A DNA stretch of 53,440 nt from a virus, in IMG/VR virus record IMGVR_UViG_3300030116_007267, positions 1-53,440 of that record. One strand, 5' to 3'. Under the pieces are notes generated by a model. That model ran no database searches and had not been told where the DNA came from. It worked only from the letters and a program-made list of their open reading frames with translations. This document shows, piece by piece, positions 41,111 to 50,982 of the stretch. The position numbers and the translations under genes were made by a program. The number at the start of each line of letters is the position of its first letter. The first letter of the stretch is position 1.

Positions 41111-42412
41111 TTATCTTCCCATTGGTCCACCAGTGTAATTATTTAAATTACACTGTAATCTAGCGATTGGACCTTGTTCTTGATCCCAAATAAACGCCAT
41201 GGCACCTCTCTTTTGCCATGTAAATCCTTTAACCGTATGCCATGCATTATTGGCAGTTAGCCCTGGAAGATATTCAACCGATACACCTTGCTCCTCAAAC
41301 ATTGCAGGTTTTCCAGTACCCTTACGATGTTGGTCGCCTAGATGCCATTCTCTCCAACCACCAGCAGTCTCTGACCAATCTTGAGGCGCTTCATTTGCCA
41401 TAATAGAAGCTAATCGCAAAGCATTAATTGAATGTCCATGTTCAAATCCAATTAGATTGCATCCAAATCTATAAAACTTATAAGGCTTTGCAGAGGCATC
41501 TACATTAACGTTTGGATCATTGCGATAATAAGCATTCAAAACTCTAGCCAATGTATAAACAGATTGGCGATCATGATTTCCAGGAACACTTAAAATTTTT
41601 ACTGGAGCTACTTGTTTTAAACGTTCTATTGCAGCAATAGCTAATTGCTCACCTCTTAAATAAATGTAATGCCACGGCAATGATTCTGCCTGTGCTGTAC
41701 CTGCTGTAGTTGTATGCGCTACATTATCTACATGCAAAAAATCATTACCAAAAGGAAATACAATTTCAGTAATATTTTCATAACGAGATGATTGATCAAT
41801 CAAATTCTCAATTGCCCACATAAACAATTGTTCGCAATCCTCCAATGAATACGCATCTTGGCATTCAGGTGGATAACAATTAAGTCCTAAATGTGGATCA
41901 CAAATTGAAATTTCTAAAGAACGTTTTGATATTTTTTTAGACGGCTTCTTGTATTTGATACGAGGAACCACTGGAGAGTTTTCTTCAACCAACTCTAACA
42001 GATTTTCTAAAGCTAACCGTTCATCACTTTTACGTCTAAAGACTGCACGAATACGCCGCAATGGCATTTTCCACAGACTATCTTTTAACTTTCCACCAAC
42101 TTCCCAATTTGTTGAATCAACTCGATCTATCTCAAAGACATTCATATCAATATCAATGTCTTTAATTAAATCTTCAATAGTGACTATTTTTTTACCGACA
42201 TAAGACACTGTTAGTGTCGCATCTGTTTCAGTCGTTTTCACACATTCTTTTAAATTGCCCTGCCTATCTACTAATTCACGCTTTGCTTGGGCTACACGAT
42301 CTCTAAGTGTGGTTCTAGGAAGACCTAAGACTTTTGCAGCTTTAGCTACAGAACCATACCGCTCTACAGCTTCTAGCGCTTGGCATAATTGATCAAGATT
42401 AAGTTCACTCAT
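41111..42412 (-). CDS. HTH-linked metallophosphoesterase
   Basis: The 433-residue protein begins with LCQALEAVERYGSVAKAAKV and GLPRTTLRDRVAQAKRE, a helix-turn-helix like Fis/HTH_8. A calcineurin-type phosphoesterase domain follows: ISICDPHLGLN (DxH), VFPFGNDFLHVDN, SVPGNHDRQSVYT (GNHD), GFEHGHS and GDQHRKG. The metal-binding residues look complete, so it should be an active phosphodiesterase or nuclease that is targeted to DNA by the HTH. It is joined by 4 bases to the ClpP gene in the head connector region, so it may act on DNA ends at packaging or on nucleotides. Confidence 0.8.
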   Translation of the reverse strand: MSELNLDQLCQALEAVERYGSVAKAAKVLGLPRTTLRDRVAQAKRELVDRQGNLKECVKTTETDATLTVSYVGKKIVTIEDLIKDIDIDMNVFEIDRVDSTNWEVGGKLKDSLWKMPLRRIRAVFRRKSDERLALENLLELVEENSPVVPRIKYKKPSKKISKRSLEISICDPHLGLNCYPPECQDAYSLEDCEQLFMWAIENLIDQSSRYENITEIVFPFGNDFLHVDNVAHTTTAGTAQAESLPWHYIYLRGEQLAIAAIERLKQVAPVKILSVPGNHDRQSVYTLARVLNAYYRNDPNVNVDASAKPYKFYRFGCNLIGFEHGHSINALRLASIMANEAPQDWSETAGGWREWHLGDQHRKGTGKPAMFEEQGVSVEYLPGLTANNAWHTVKGFTWQKRGAMAFIWDQEQGPIARLQCNLNNYTGGPMGR

Positions 42413-42975
42413 TTTTCAATCCACATATGATCTACCAAGCCCAACTCAATTGCAGTCTCCGCATTAAAATAACAATCCCCTGCCTGACTACAAATATCAT
42501 TCCAATAACTAGCTGGTTGCTTTGTATGCAATTCCATCAAATCTAACCAACGTTTACCAATAGCATCTCGATGCTCAATCTGTTTTTTTATTTCATCATA
42601 TCGTTGCTGACCAAAATCTTCCCATCCTTGATGGACCATCCAACTTGTATTAGGCAATGTGTATCTCATTCCTGGAGTGCCACAAGCAACTAACAATGGG
42701 CCAGCACTCATACATTTACCAATAGCAATTGTTTCGACATCGTTGGGGATGCTTTGAATAGCATCATACAATCCCAACATTTCATACTCACAACCACCAA
42801 AAGAACCTATAAACAATTCAATCTTGGTGGATGCTATGAATGCAAGATGGTAAATGCCTTTAATGACATTTGAAATCGCTTTGGAATCGATGTCGTCAAG
42901 CAAATATACGCGACGTTGCTCGGCACAAATACCCCAATCAAATAGGGGTTGCCCCTCCCAATCACGTTTAGGCAT
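42409..42975 (-). CDS. ClpP-like serine protease
   Basis: The 188-residue protein matches ClpP: KIELFIGSFGGCEYEML (substrate groove), IGKCMSAGPLLVACGTPGMR with the catalytic Ser90, YTLPNTSWMVHQGWED with His115, and DCYFNAETAIELGLVDHM with Asp167. It is shorter than chaperone-bound ClpP, as phage head proteases of this fold often are. The window also carries an S78 prohead protease, so this enzyme may process a different virion or host substrate. It lies between a gp6-like connector and the phosphoesterase gene. Confidence 0.85.
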   Translation of the reverse strand: MPKRDWEGQPLFDWGICAEQRRVYLLDDIDSKAISNVIKGIYHLAFIASTKIELFIGSFGGCEYEMLGLYDAIQSIPNDVETIAIGKCMSAGPLLVACGTPGMRYTLPNTSWMVHQGWEDFGQQRYDEIKKQIEHRDAIGKRWLDLMELHTKQPASYWNDICSQAGDCYFNAETAIELGLVDHMWIEK

Positions 42976-42989
42976 ACACGAGCCCTCGC

Positions 42990-43805
42990 TTAACTATGCA
43001 TGGACCAACCGTGATTTACGAACGATTCCAGTAAGTTAGCAGATTCTTGTGTAATAGAATTACGATTACCAAAATTGCGATCAACCAAAGAACCTGCCGA
43101 AGTTGCTCCGATAGAATAGCTGTAATCACCTAACCGTTCCTGCGTAATCATCCCCAAACTAAATCCAGTAGCTGATTTTTTTCCACTCATCAGCACTGCT
43201 TGCTTAAATCTACGTACTGTTTCAATTAGCATCGCAGACATAATAGGAGTTGCATCTAACACGTTAGCATGACCATATAATTCAGCAGGTGAATAACCTG
43301 CCCAATAAATAATTTTGATACCTCCAGGTTCAGTGTTCCACCGATAACCACGAAGTATGCCATCATTAGCTACTTTGGCACCGTTATCATCTTCAACATC
43401 ATAATCGCCCCAATAATCTGTACCTTCAACCAACAAATCAGTGAAGCTGCCAGCAACTGTGCCATTTCTTCCAAGTGCATCCACATACACCACAGGATCT
43501 TGCGCGTTTTCTGTACCTGCATTGCGCAATGGAAGATGCTGTAGTTGCAATTCGTCAGAACGATTGACCGCAGAAAATTCCATGAATGCATCGGTAGCAC
43601 TGGAATTCCACCAATACGACAAAGAATCATTTCTCAAATGCTGATTACGATAATATTGTGTATGTGATCGCAATACCGGATCGTAATGCAAATATTGTTT
43701 AATTGCACCATAAGCATACTTAATCGATTCCACAACGATAGCGCGTTCTAACGTTGTCGGATCGGGTATGTTCAGCTCAATTAATGCTTGTTCCGGTTGA
43801 ATCAT
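42990..43805 (-). CDS. Head-tail connector (gp6-like)
   Basis: The ATG at 43805 overlaps the preceding stop as ATGA, giving 271 aa; the frame is open upstream from a TTG. LIELNIPDPTTLERAIVVES, then KQYLHYDPVLRSHTQYYR, resemble the helical phage connector proteins of the gp6/gp15-like adaptor type. LIETVRRFKQAVLMSG and ERLGDYSYSIG at the C-terminus agree. It bridges portal and neck. The central part carries a Trp/Tyr-rich loop with no known parallel. Confidence 0.6.
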   Translation of the reverse strand: MIQPEQALIELNIPDPTTLERAIVVESIKYAYGAIKQYLHYDPVLRSHTQYYRNQHLRNDSLSYWWNSSATDAFMEFSAVNRSDELQLQHLPLRNAGTENAQDPVVYVDALGRNGTVAGSFTDLLVEGTDYWGDYDVEDDNGAKVANDGILRGYRWNTEPGGIKIIYWAGYSPAELYGHANVLDATPIMSAMLIETVRRFKQAVLMSGKKSATGFSLGMITQERLGDYSYSIGATSAGSLVDRNFGNRNSITQESANLLESFVNHGWSMHS

Positions 43806-45085
43806 GGCGTTATTGAAAGGACACGAGAACCTGCCCGTTTCCAATCTGCTCCATCTGCAAGGTCATAGAAATCAAAATGTATTGAATACACTCCTGTCTG
43901 CGCTAGATTGCTATCAGCACCATCTAATCGCAATCGATATCGACCAGCACCTAAGTGAGTAATAGTGCTGCCATTAGATGTTGGAGTACCTTCAGTTACT
44001 GTCAACCACGCTGTTGAGGTACCTGCCCCCGTAAATGTGCATCTCGCAAGATCGCCAACTTGCGGAATAATAATTAATTCACAAGCATCATACATTTCAA
44101 AATCAAAGTTTTTCGTTAACCCACGACCCACTGCGGCTAACGAAATTTCAGTAGTGCCTGTACAAGATCCAGCTTGTGGAGGATATAGTTTAACCATGTC
44201 GGGATACTGTATACTTTGAGATGAACTGGTGGATGATGATGAGCTTGACGTTGATGTAGTCGAACTCGAAGTCGATGTGCTATCACTCGACGATGAACTA
44301 GTTGACGATTGGCTAGATGAACTTTGCGATGATTCTGAACTACTAGAGGTCGACGATGAGCTTGACGTACTACTTGTAGAAATTGACGACGATGTTGACG
44401 AACTCGATGATGATGATGAGCTTAGACTGCTATCAGATGACCACGAGGACGAACTCGACGTTGACAACGAACTGGACGACGTTGATGACGACGAACTTTC
44501 ACTACTAGCTGACGAGAACGATGACGAACTGGTTGATTCTGATGACGAACTTGATGAAGTTGACGACGTTGAACTTAACGACGACGATGACGATGAGCTT
44601 GATTCTGATTCATCAGATTGCGAACTTGAAGACGATGAACTTAACGACGATGAACTAGAAGACGAACTACTCGATGATGATGAGCTTGTTTCGGCTGATT
44701 GTGAACTAGACGTTGACGACGATGACGACGACGAGCTTAATTCTGATGTACTACTGAACGAACTTGACGACGAGCTAGATTCTGCTGACTGTGAACTAGA
44801 TGTTGAAGACAATGACGACGAACTAGATGACGACGAACTAGTTGACGACAGTGACGACAGTGACGACAAAGAAGATGAAGTTGAAGAGCTAGTGGATGAC
44901 TCGCTCAACGACGATGATGATGTCGATGAAGTCGAAATCGAAGAAGACGATGACGACGCACTTGATGTAGATATACTAGACGATGAACTACCATCCTCTA
45001 ATATATCCGCAAAAAATACAGTATCGGGGCGATATATATCCCACCGATGCCGGAAAACACCGAGTTGTCTACGTTCAAAAGCCAC
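43802..45085 (-). CDS. Serine-rich virion protein with C-terminal beta domain
   Basis: The start is GTG 45085 with AAGGA upstream; the product is 427 aa. An N-terminal 30-residue anchor (AFERRQLGVFRHRWDIYRPD) leads into about 260 residues of nearly pure serine with Thr, Leu, Glu, Gln, Asp (44217-44993). A C-terminal domain of about 135 residues follows (DMVKLYPPQAGSCTGTTEIS and YRLRLDGADSNLAQTGVYSI), beta-rich and Ig-like. The tract likely acts as a long extended stalk between an attachment end and a beta head. It probably lies at the tail or neck. Confidence 0.6.
   Translation of the reverse strand: MAFERRQLGVFRHRWDIYRPDTVFFADILEDGSSSSSISTSSASSSSSSISTSSTSSSSLSESSTSSSTSSSLSSLSSLSSTSSSSSSSSSLSSTSSSQSAESSSSSSSFSSTSELSSSSSSSSTSSSQSAETSSSSSSSSSSSSSSLSSSSSSSQSDESESSSSSSSSLSSTSSTSSSSSSESTSSSSFSSASSESSSSSTSSSSLSTSSSSSWSSDSSLSSSSSSSSSTSSSISTSSTSSSSSTSSSSESSQSSSSQSSTSSSSSDSTSTSSSTTSTSSSSSSTSSSQSIQYPDMVKLYPPQAGSCTGTTEISLAAVGRGLTKNFDFEMYDACELIIIPQVGDLARCTFTGAGTSTAWLTVTEGTPTSNGSTITHLGAGRYRLRLDGADSNLAQTGVYSIHFDFYDLADGADWKRAGSRVLSITP
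44217..44993 (-). repeat. Serine-coding low-complexity tract
   Basis: Within the gene at 43802-45085 almost every codon is Ser or Thr. All Ser codons (TCA, TCG, TCT, AGT, AGC) are mixed, so the DNA is not a simple triplet repeat. The plus strand therefore reads as a run of Asp and Glu codons. It is the second longest of five tracts. Confidence 0.85.
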
Positions 45086-45095
45086 AGATTAGTCC

Positions 45096-45545
45096 TTAAC
45101 CAATCTCTTCAATAGTCAAAGTGCCTGAAAAGCTAGTTGCTGAAGCAGGCGCTGCCGCTGTCAAAATCTCAATAGTTTGTCCACCCTTCAATTCCCAACG
45201 AAATTCGGGAGTAGGCAAATATTGCCAACCACTCAGAGCATTTGCAGCAAATCGTTCAAGAACTTCAACACTAGTAGCTTTTGTACCGCCATAACTACTA
45301 GTACCTGCTGCTGACGCGCCATGTGCATTAACAGCTACAGCACCTACAGTTGTACCTGCTGAAGCAGGCGTACCGCGATTAACAACGAATGCAATCTGAT
45401 CGGATGTATCATCATTTGATGACTGAGAAAGCGCTGCTAAATGCACAATTGCAGATTTATCGTTTGGCGTACGATATTCAACAACAACAACATCTGCTGC
45501 ACTGATAGACACAAATGGCGAATTAAATTTGAATACTTGACCCAT
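45096..45545 (-). CDS. Small beta-rich virion protein
   Basis: The 149-residue protein begins QVFKFNSPFVSISAADVVVV and has Ala/Thr/Ser-rich strands (GTTVGAVAVNAHGASAAGTS, FSGTLTIEEIG). It is a candidate decoration or fibre-attached protein. AAGGTGTAATT precedes the ATG, and an extended -10 promoter sits just upstream at 45582-45590. No named family. Confidence 0.5.
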   Translation of the reverse strand: MGQVFKFNSPFVSISAADVVVVEYRTPNDKSAIVHLAALSQSSNDDTSDQIAFVVNRGTPASAGTTVGAVAVNAHGASAAGTSSYGGTKATSVEVLERFAANALSGWQYLPTPEFRWELKGGQTIEILTAAAPASATSFSGTLTIEEIG

Positions 45546-45581
45546 AATTACACCTTAATTGAAAAATTAATCAGAGAATAT

Positions 45582-45590
45582 ATTATACCA
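45582..45590 (-). promoter_or_regulatory. Possible extended -10 promoter
   Basis: On the minus strand the sequence TGGTATAAT (45590-45582) provides a TGn extension and a perfect TATAAT. There is no good -35 box. It lies in the 50-base gap upstream of the gene starting at 45545. If used, it would give a leader of about 30 bases containing the ribosome site. Confidence 0.45.
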
Positions 45591-45595
45591 ATTGA

Positions 45596-47455
45596 TTAGC
45601 CTAAAGATGCAGAAAACGAACCACCGATTTGAATTATCTTAGCTCGCTGTTCAATTCTAAAAGCTATATCCATATCGGATGCAAAAACAGCTTCTCCACC
45701 CATTTCAATAACCAGTATTACACTAGAACTGGTAGAACTGGTTGAAACAGATGATGATGACGACGATGACGTACTGGTAGTTGAACTAGATGAACTAGAA
45801 CTAGTAGATGTCGACAAACTTGATGATGAACTAGAGGATGATGCAGACGATGATGAACTAGAGGATGTCGAACTGGTAGATATAGATGATGAGCTAGATG
45901 TTGACGATGAACTTGACGAAAGGCTACTAGAACTAGATGAACTAGTATCTATCAATGACGATTGGCTTGATGACGACGACGAGCTAGAAGACGAAGAACT
46001 TGACGACGAGCTAGAAGATGAACTAGAAGAAGAACTAGAAGAAGAATCATCTACTATATTGTATGCAGTAGCCCCTGCATCCCAATTAGCTGCTGCCGTA
46101 TCTCGCTGCTCATCAAATAAATCTTTTGTTTCTTCATCTGCAACATTGGTAGACAAAACAGCAGCTACATCAATTGCTGGACTTGTTGCTTTATGCGTAA
46201 AGTCTCCATTGGCAATATTTGTATATACATCACTACCTGTTGTTGTTGTATAGCTTACATTAGCATCTGTAGAATCAGGAACATAAATGTTGTTCTTTGT
46301 TTCACTTGTAGCTACAAAACCTTCTGGAGTTGGGCTACCCTTTTCTCCAGTAGTCGCTCCATTTGTAAATGTATCGGGATTTGTATTAGTTTCGAAAACT
46401 TCCCATAACGAAGTTGTCGTGTTGTAAGCAACACAATACCAAGTTGTATTTGCCACAACTGTTTTTCTAAATACACGATAGCTTGAATTGTCTGTAAAGT
46501 TTGTGTTGCTATCGCTAATAGTGCCATAAACAGGACAAACTTCATAATTACCGTCGTAATTAGAATTCGACATACTAGCAAGTGTTAAATGGATAGTTCC
46601 ATTAATCTTTACTCGTAGTGTGTCACTCGATGAACCGCTTCCATCCCAGGTAACATTACCGCCAGTTTCTGAAGATGCCCTAACCTCTGGATCAAATGCT
46701 GGCGTTAAATCATCGTTTGCTTCACCAACAACATTATTTTTAACCTTAATGTGTGTTGAACTAGCTGATTGGATAACGTCACAATTTCGACCACCCAACG
46801 AATTATTAACAAACGTGCAACCATAAACTTTTAATGGATAGTTCGATGCGGAATTACCACTCGTTTCTGAATAACGTAAAATTGCTGATGCATCGGCAGT
46901 ACCCGAAATTGTATTGCTATAAAAAACACAATTTCTAAAAAGCAAACCTGTTCCTGCACTTCGCATTACAAGACCAATAGCACTGGTATCAGTACTACAG
47001 GACCAAGAATGAAACATGCAACGATCTATACTAATTTGTGTTGATGTAGGAACTGTCGAATAGCGAACTTTGAAAAAGCCTACATCTCCACCATTTGAAT
47101 TAGCGCACTCAAATTCAATTTCTTTAAATTGAAAACCACCAGTGATGCCAGACAAACCCCCACCGAACTGCATTCCATTATCTGCATAATTAAATCTAAA
47201 CTTTGTGGCATTACCACCTGTTTCACCATACGGAATTCCTGTAAATCCCTGAGAAGTTACCGTCAGTTGATTACATGCATCTATCCATGTGCCTTGTCCC
47301 CAACCCGTTTGATAACGTTCAGCGTCATGAATTTCACCGCTTAAAAACGTGATCAGCCAATCACCAGTGCCACCACCGGGATCTGAGGATTCAAGAAACT
47401 CTCGCCAAGTAGAGAAGTCGCCTGTTGAACCAATTGTGTATTCGTAGAGTGCCAT
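45596..47455 (-). CDS. Beta-helix virion protein with serine-rich linker
   Basis: A 619-residue protein. It opens with LYEYTIGSTGDFSTWREFLE and has many short strands with Asn/Gly turns through about residue 460 (FRNCVFYSN, VYGCTFVNNS, VKNNVVGEAN), a right-handed parallel beta-helix typical of tail fibres. A serine tract of about 110 residues follows (45725-46051), then a short C-terminal beta segment (VILVIEMGGEAVFASD). It is likely a receptor-binding fibre, with the tract as a spacer before a tip or anchor. Confidence 0.65.
   Translation of the reverse strand: MALYEYTIGSTGDFSTWREFLESSDPGGGTGDWLITFLSGEIHDAERYQTGWGQGTWIDACNQLTVTSQGFTGIPYGETGGNATKFRFNYADNGMQFGGGLSGITGGFQFKEIEFECANSNGGDVGFFKVRYSTVPTSTQISIDRCMFHSWSCSTDTSAIGLVMRSAGTGLLFRNCVFYSNTISGTADASAILRYSETSGNSASNYPLKVYGCTFVNNSLGGRNCDVIQSASSTHIKVKNNVVGEANDDLTPAFDPEVRASSETGGNVTWDGSGSSSDTLRVKINGTIHLTLASMSNSNYDGNYEVCPVYGTISDSNTNFTDNSSYRVFRKTVVANTTWYCVAYNTTTSLWEVFETNTNPDTFTNGATTGEKGSPTPEGFVATSETKNNIYVPDSTDANVSYTTTTGSDVYTNIANGDFTHKATSPAIDVAAVLSTNVADEETKDLFDEQRDTAAANWDAGATAYNIVDDSSSSSSSSSSSSSSSSSSSSSSSSSSSQSSLIDTSSSSSSSLSSSSSSTSSSSSISTSSTSSSSSSSASSSSSSSSLSTSTSSSSSSSTTSTSSSSSSSVSTSSTSSSVILVIEMGGEAVFASDMDIAFRIEQRAKIIQIGGSFSASLG
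45725..46051 (-). repeat. Serine-coding low-complexity tract
   Basis: The encoded protein has a long uninterrupted serine run followed by mixed SISTSS-like blocks. Codons TCG, TCA, TCT, AGT and AGC alternate, as in the other tracts. Confidence 0.85.
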
Positions 47456-47463
47456 AATTTTCC

Positions 47464-50400
47464 CTAAAACTCTTCGTATTCAACAAGAATGGCGACCTTA
47501 TTATCCGGCGTTCCGATTAAAAGCCTTGCGGTACCTGTACCTGTAGTTACACCAATACTGGAATAATCAGTGCCCAATGCCTTAACTTCCCAATCATCTG
47601 GCGTAATAAACGTTAAATAATCAACGTAAGTACGATTACCTGTAGGTAGTTGACCTAAACCACGTTGATGCGGACCAATGTCTCGACGATTGTTAGACTT
47701 AGTTGCCAAGAAACTTACATTAGATGTGTCGGTATTATTTAAATACGGACCCAACACATTATCGATTCCAGGCATGTCCGCTTCAGAAGGGCCTTTATCA
47801 TAGAGTTGGCCTGTATCTTTAGGATACATTGCCGCTGAAGTACCTACGTCCGCATTTCCGTATGTACCAATTAACGGCGATTTAACACTTACATCAGTTG
47901 AATCCCAAGTCTCTTCTAGATCATTTGCAGGAACTGTTATTTGTACGCCATTTTGATCAATACCATATGCGGTATACATCGATGCAATACTAGTTTGACC
48001 AACTAATCTTTTACCTGATCCAGAATCTTGATTCCAATAAGCATTACGATCCCACAACAAATAATCTACTAACACAGGACTACTTGTTGTGCCGCTCGTT
48101 GGGCCAGTAGCAATATCATCATATTGTGTTGAATAATAGCCAGATGATTCAGTTAACCAAATATTGGATGTGAAAAATTCACTACCATTGGCATTCATTT
48201 CATCTAATCTTCTATTCTCATATTGATTGCAAACGATGTTGCCAAGAATATTGATAGAAGCTCCTGCATCTTTCCATTTCCAAGGACTATCAGGAGCACC
48301 TACTAATGGAAATCCTGTATGTTGATTTCCAAAATGCCAAACAGGAATAGAGCCTGTTTCCCCTTGAGCAGATACGCATCTGTAACCAGTAAACGATGCA
48401 CGTCTACCTTGATTAATGATTACGCTTGCATTTTCAATCGGTGCTTGTGTTGTGAAATACTCAACTTCTGGATATCGATCAGCAGCAATGGTCGATATAT
48501 CCATTTTTGTTTTATTGCCATATGATTTTTGGCACCACCACACATACCATTTATCCGAATACGCTACATATCGACCATTTGCACCAGGATCACTTGTAAT
48601 ATCAATCGCTGATCCACCCTGACTAGCGGATACTTGGAATGTATTTGTAGTCGCATTAACAATGTAATAAACATTGTTGGATGTTGGTGGTTTTACAGGG
48701 GTACCACTCGTTCCTGTGTTAAAAGTTTCTTCCGATAAACCACTTGGAACACCAGCACCACTTACCGATTGAAATGTAACAGTATCATCATCGATATAAC
48801 CGTGATTAGTGGCTGTAAACGTATCTGTTCCAGTATCTACGGTGTATGCTTGCATTCTTCGTTGGCGAAGTTGCATACCAATTGAAAAATCACTGTAATG
48901 ATTACCACTGGTTGATAGGTATTCCCAACTCTGATGACCATCAACTACACCTAAATCAGTGAGAGACCATTCACCATTTTCTCGCCATTGGCCTGTAAAA
49001 TGATGTTTTTCACAATCACCAACATTACCTAATAGATTTGTATTTCCCCAAGAGGCTCCATGCCTCGTAATGTTGGCATACAGCATGTGACCACCATCAC
49101 TATGGTCGCACTCAATCCAATCATCGAAACACGCATACCAAGAATTGTGATGCACCTCATTATGCAATACAACGTTACCGCCATCCGAACCGCTGTAATG
49201 AGAAAATGAAGAATCATATGTATTCTTCAAATCATTGAATCCAAAAACCATGGCCGTTGTTCGAGCATCAAATGCTTCATTAGGCAACCATCCACCAACT
49301 TCAGGAAATGTTGTTGTGCCTCTACGTCCTGATGTATCCATATCAGGATACGATCCGAGATGGATTTTATTGTCTTCAATGGTTATGTACTTATGATCTT
49401 GTCCATCACTTCCACCAAGAAAGTATCCACCATGACCGTCCCACCAATCACCGTTAGCTTCTGCTACAAAAGGATCGGTAGGCAAATCATCTGGAAATTC
49501 CAATGAACAATTGAAAAAGCCTAAGCCATAATTATCACCCGTAGCTTCAATTGCATATGTATTGGGTGATGAAAAATTGCCGCTGTAATTGTTAAATCGA
49601 ACAGAATCGTAATACACCCAGCTTGATGAATTACTATGCGTTACTTGTGGCAAAATACAGCCATGAGTATCACCACCATTAGCACCATCTTCTGCAACAA
49701 CATGGATTGGATTTAACTCAGTGCCTACTATTGAAATGGAAGTTAACTCATTAGTTCCACCATAATCTGCAAAATTACCTGTAGGTATTACAATAGTGTC
49801 GCCCGCACTTGCTTTAGTACCGCCAGCACCACTACAACCTAACAAAACTCTAATTTCATCTGTGCTTGTAGGATAATGTGTCGTGCCATTATCAGGATAT
49901 CGTGGTCTTGGTCGTGTTCTAAAAGTTGATTCAATAGTAACTCCACTAGTGCCTTGTAGAGTGCCACCTAAATAAACACCATGTGGGTTGCTTAACGTCA
50001 ATTGAATTTCATATTCCGTATTTGGGCACAATCTAAAAATTGCTCCCGAAATATGATATTGATACAGTTCATATAATTGAGCAGCACGACCTGCACGAGC
50101 ATTCGCAGCACGTTTCCACTCAGTTGTGCCTTTACGTCTAAAACGAACCTCTGCCAAAGTATCTTGATCATAATCGCCACGAATGTGAACGATAAAGCTA
50201 CAAGTCGTGTATGTGACGTTGCCCGTCCACTGTTCTAGATAAACCGGCAATCCCCAAGGCGTAGCTAACCATCGACCATTAGCATCACCAGCATCTGAAA
50301 AATCAAAAGCACCACTAGTTGTAGTTCTTCTAACTTGAAATGTTTCTGCTGATCCAGTAGAGGTTGTGTAGTATCGAGTGTCAGCAGTTAATGCATTACC

Positions 50401-50979
50401 GCTTTGAGTAGCTGTTGGTAATGTACCACTGTTTTTTGTGACAAATTTAATTCTTTCAAGCGAATGCGTAGTAGTTGATTTTTCAATATCACTTGGAAAA
50501 TTTAATAACGTAATGTAATCAGTATCTGTATCTACTGTGTATTGATACTCAAAGAAGAAATCATTTCCTGGTCCACCAGACCACTGAACGTCTACAAATC
50601 CCCAAGGTGCCGTTCGATCTTCTTGATTATGTGTTGAAATTGGATATTGCTCTGCTTCTGTTACAGAACTATTCCAAGATTTTCTATGCGTTTGATCCCA
50701 CAAAGAATGCACAAATTGAAACATCTTATTTAAGATGTCCAATGAAAAATCGTTTTCGTGTACACCACCTCGTATACGTAAAACGCCATTATCATCAACA
50801 CGCGAACCATTTAGTAAAACATTACTACCTTGTGTAGTAACTTTTGCACCTAAACCATCTCTCCATTCTTTCTTAGAGATGATTTCTGTTTCGCCAGCGG
50901 CTGTAATAATTTCCTCATAACGATCCCATTTTGGAAACGTATATTGAGTAGCCAAACGTCCTGGTACAGTTACCGCCAT
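47464..50979 (-). CDS. Large tailspike/fibre with beta-helix and duplicated beta module
   Basis: At 1171 residues this is the largest protein of the window. A domain at about 146-236 (TDYITLLNFP to GRWLATPW) and another at about 713-806 (DTFTATNHGYI to GRYVAY) share the same layout: VDT-x-TD start, RYYTT/VYYIV, a FQV strand and DANGR/GANGR end, so the module is duplicated. Between them at about 390-660 lies a pectate-lyase-like parallel beta-helix (GDTIVIPTGNFADYGG, NCSLEF, IEDNKIHLGS, VVLHNEVHHNS). Such spikes bind and often cut host surface polysaccharide. Catalytic residues cannot be assigned. Confidence 0.75.
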   Translation of the reverse strand: MAVTVPGRLATQYTFPKWDRYEEIITAAGETEIISKKEWRDGLGAKVTTQGSNVLLNGSRVDDNGVLRIRGGVHENDFSLDILNKMFQFVHSLWDQTHRKSWNSSVTEAEQYPISTHNQEDRTAPWGFVDVQWSGGPGNDFFFEYQYTVDTDTDYITLLNFPSDIEKSTTTHSLERIKFVTKNSGTLPTATQSGNALTADTRYYTTSTGSAETFQVRRTTTSGAFDFSDAGDANGRWLATPWGLPVYLEQWTGNVTYTTCSFIVHIRGDYDQDTLAEVRFRRKGTTEWKRAANARAGRAAQLYELYQYHISGAIFRLCPNTEYEIQLTLSNPHGVYLGGTLQGTSGVTIESTFRTRPRPRYPDNGTTHYPTSTDEIRVLLGCSGAGGTKASAGDTIVIPTGNFADYGGTNELTSISIVGTELNPIHVVAEDGANGGDTHGCILPQVTHSNSSSWVYYDSVRFNNYSGNFSSPNTYAIEATGDNYGLGFFNCSLEFPDDLPTDPFVAEANGDWWDGHGGYFLGGSDGQDHKYITIEDNKIHLGSYPDMDTSGRRGTTTFPEVGGWLPNEAFDARTTAMVFGFNDLKNTYDSSFSHYSGSDGGNVVLHNEVHHNSWYACFDDWIECDHSDGGHMLYANITRHGASWGNTNLLGNVGDCEKHHFTGQWRENGEWSLTDLGVVDGHQSWEYLSTSGNHYSDFSIGMQLRQRRMQAYTVDTGTDTFTATNHGYIDDDTVTFQSVSGAGVPSGLSEETFNTGTSGTPVKPPTSNNVYYIVNATTNTFQVSASQGGSAIDITSDPGANGRYVAYSDKWYVWWCQKSYGNKTKMDISTIAADRYPEVEYFTTQAPIENASVIINQGRRASFTGYRCVSAQGETGSIPVWHFGNQHTGFPLVGAPDSPWKWKDAGASINILGNIVCNQYENRRLDEMNANGSEFFTSNIWLTESSGYYSTQYDDIATGPTSGTTSSPVLVDYLLWDRNAYWNQDSGSGKRLVGQTSIASMYTAYGIDQNGVQITVPANDLEETWDSTDVSVKSPLIGTYGNADVGTSAAMYPKDTGQLYDKGPSEADMPGIDNVLGPYLNNTDTSNVSFLATKSNNRRDIGPHQRGLGQLPTGNRTYVDYLTFITPDDWEVKALGTDYSSIGVTTGTGTARLLIGTPDNKVAILVEYEEF

Positions 50980-50982
50980 AAA

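Noticed and set aside
44229-45092. Long plus-strand frame of 287 residues made almost only of Asp, Glu, Leu and Val
   Set aside because: It is the reverse complement of the serine tract: Ser codons read backward as Asp, Glu and Leu codons with no stops. It lacks a ribosome site, and the same artefact appears opposite the other tracts (35826-36239, 52156-52581).
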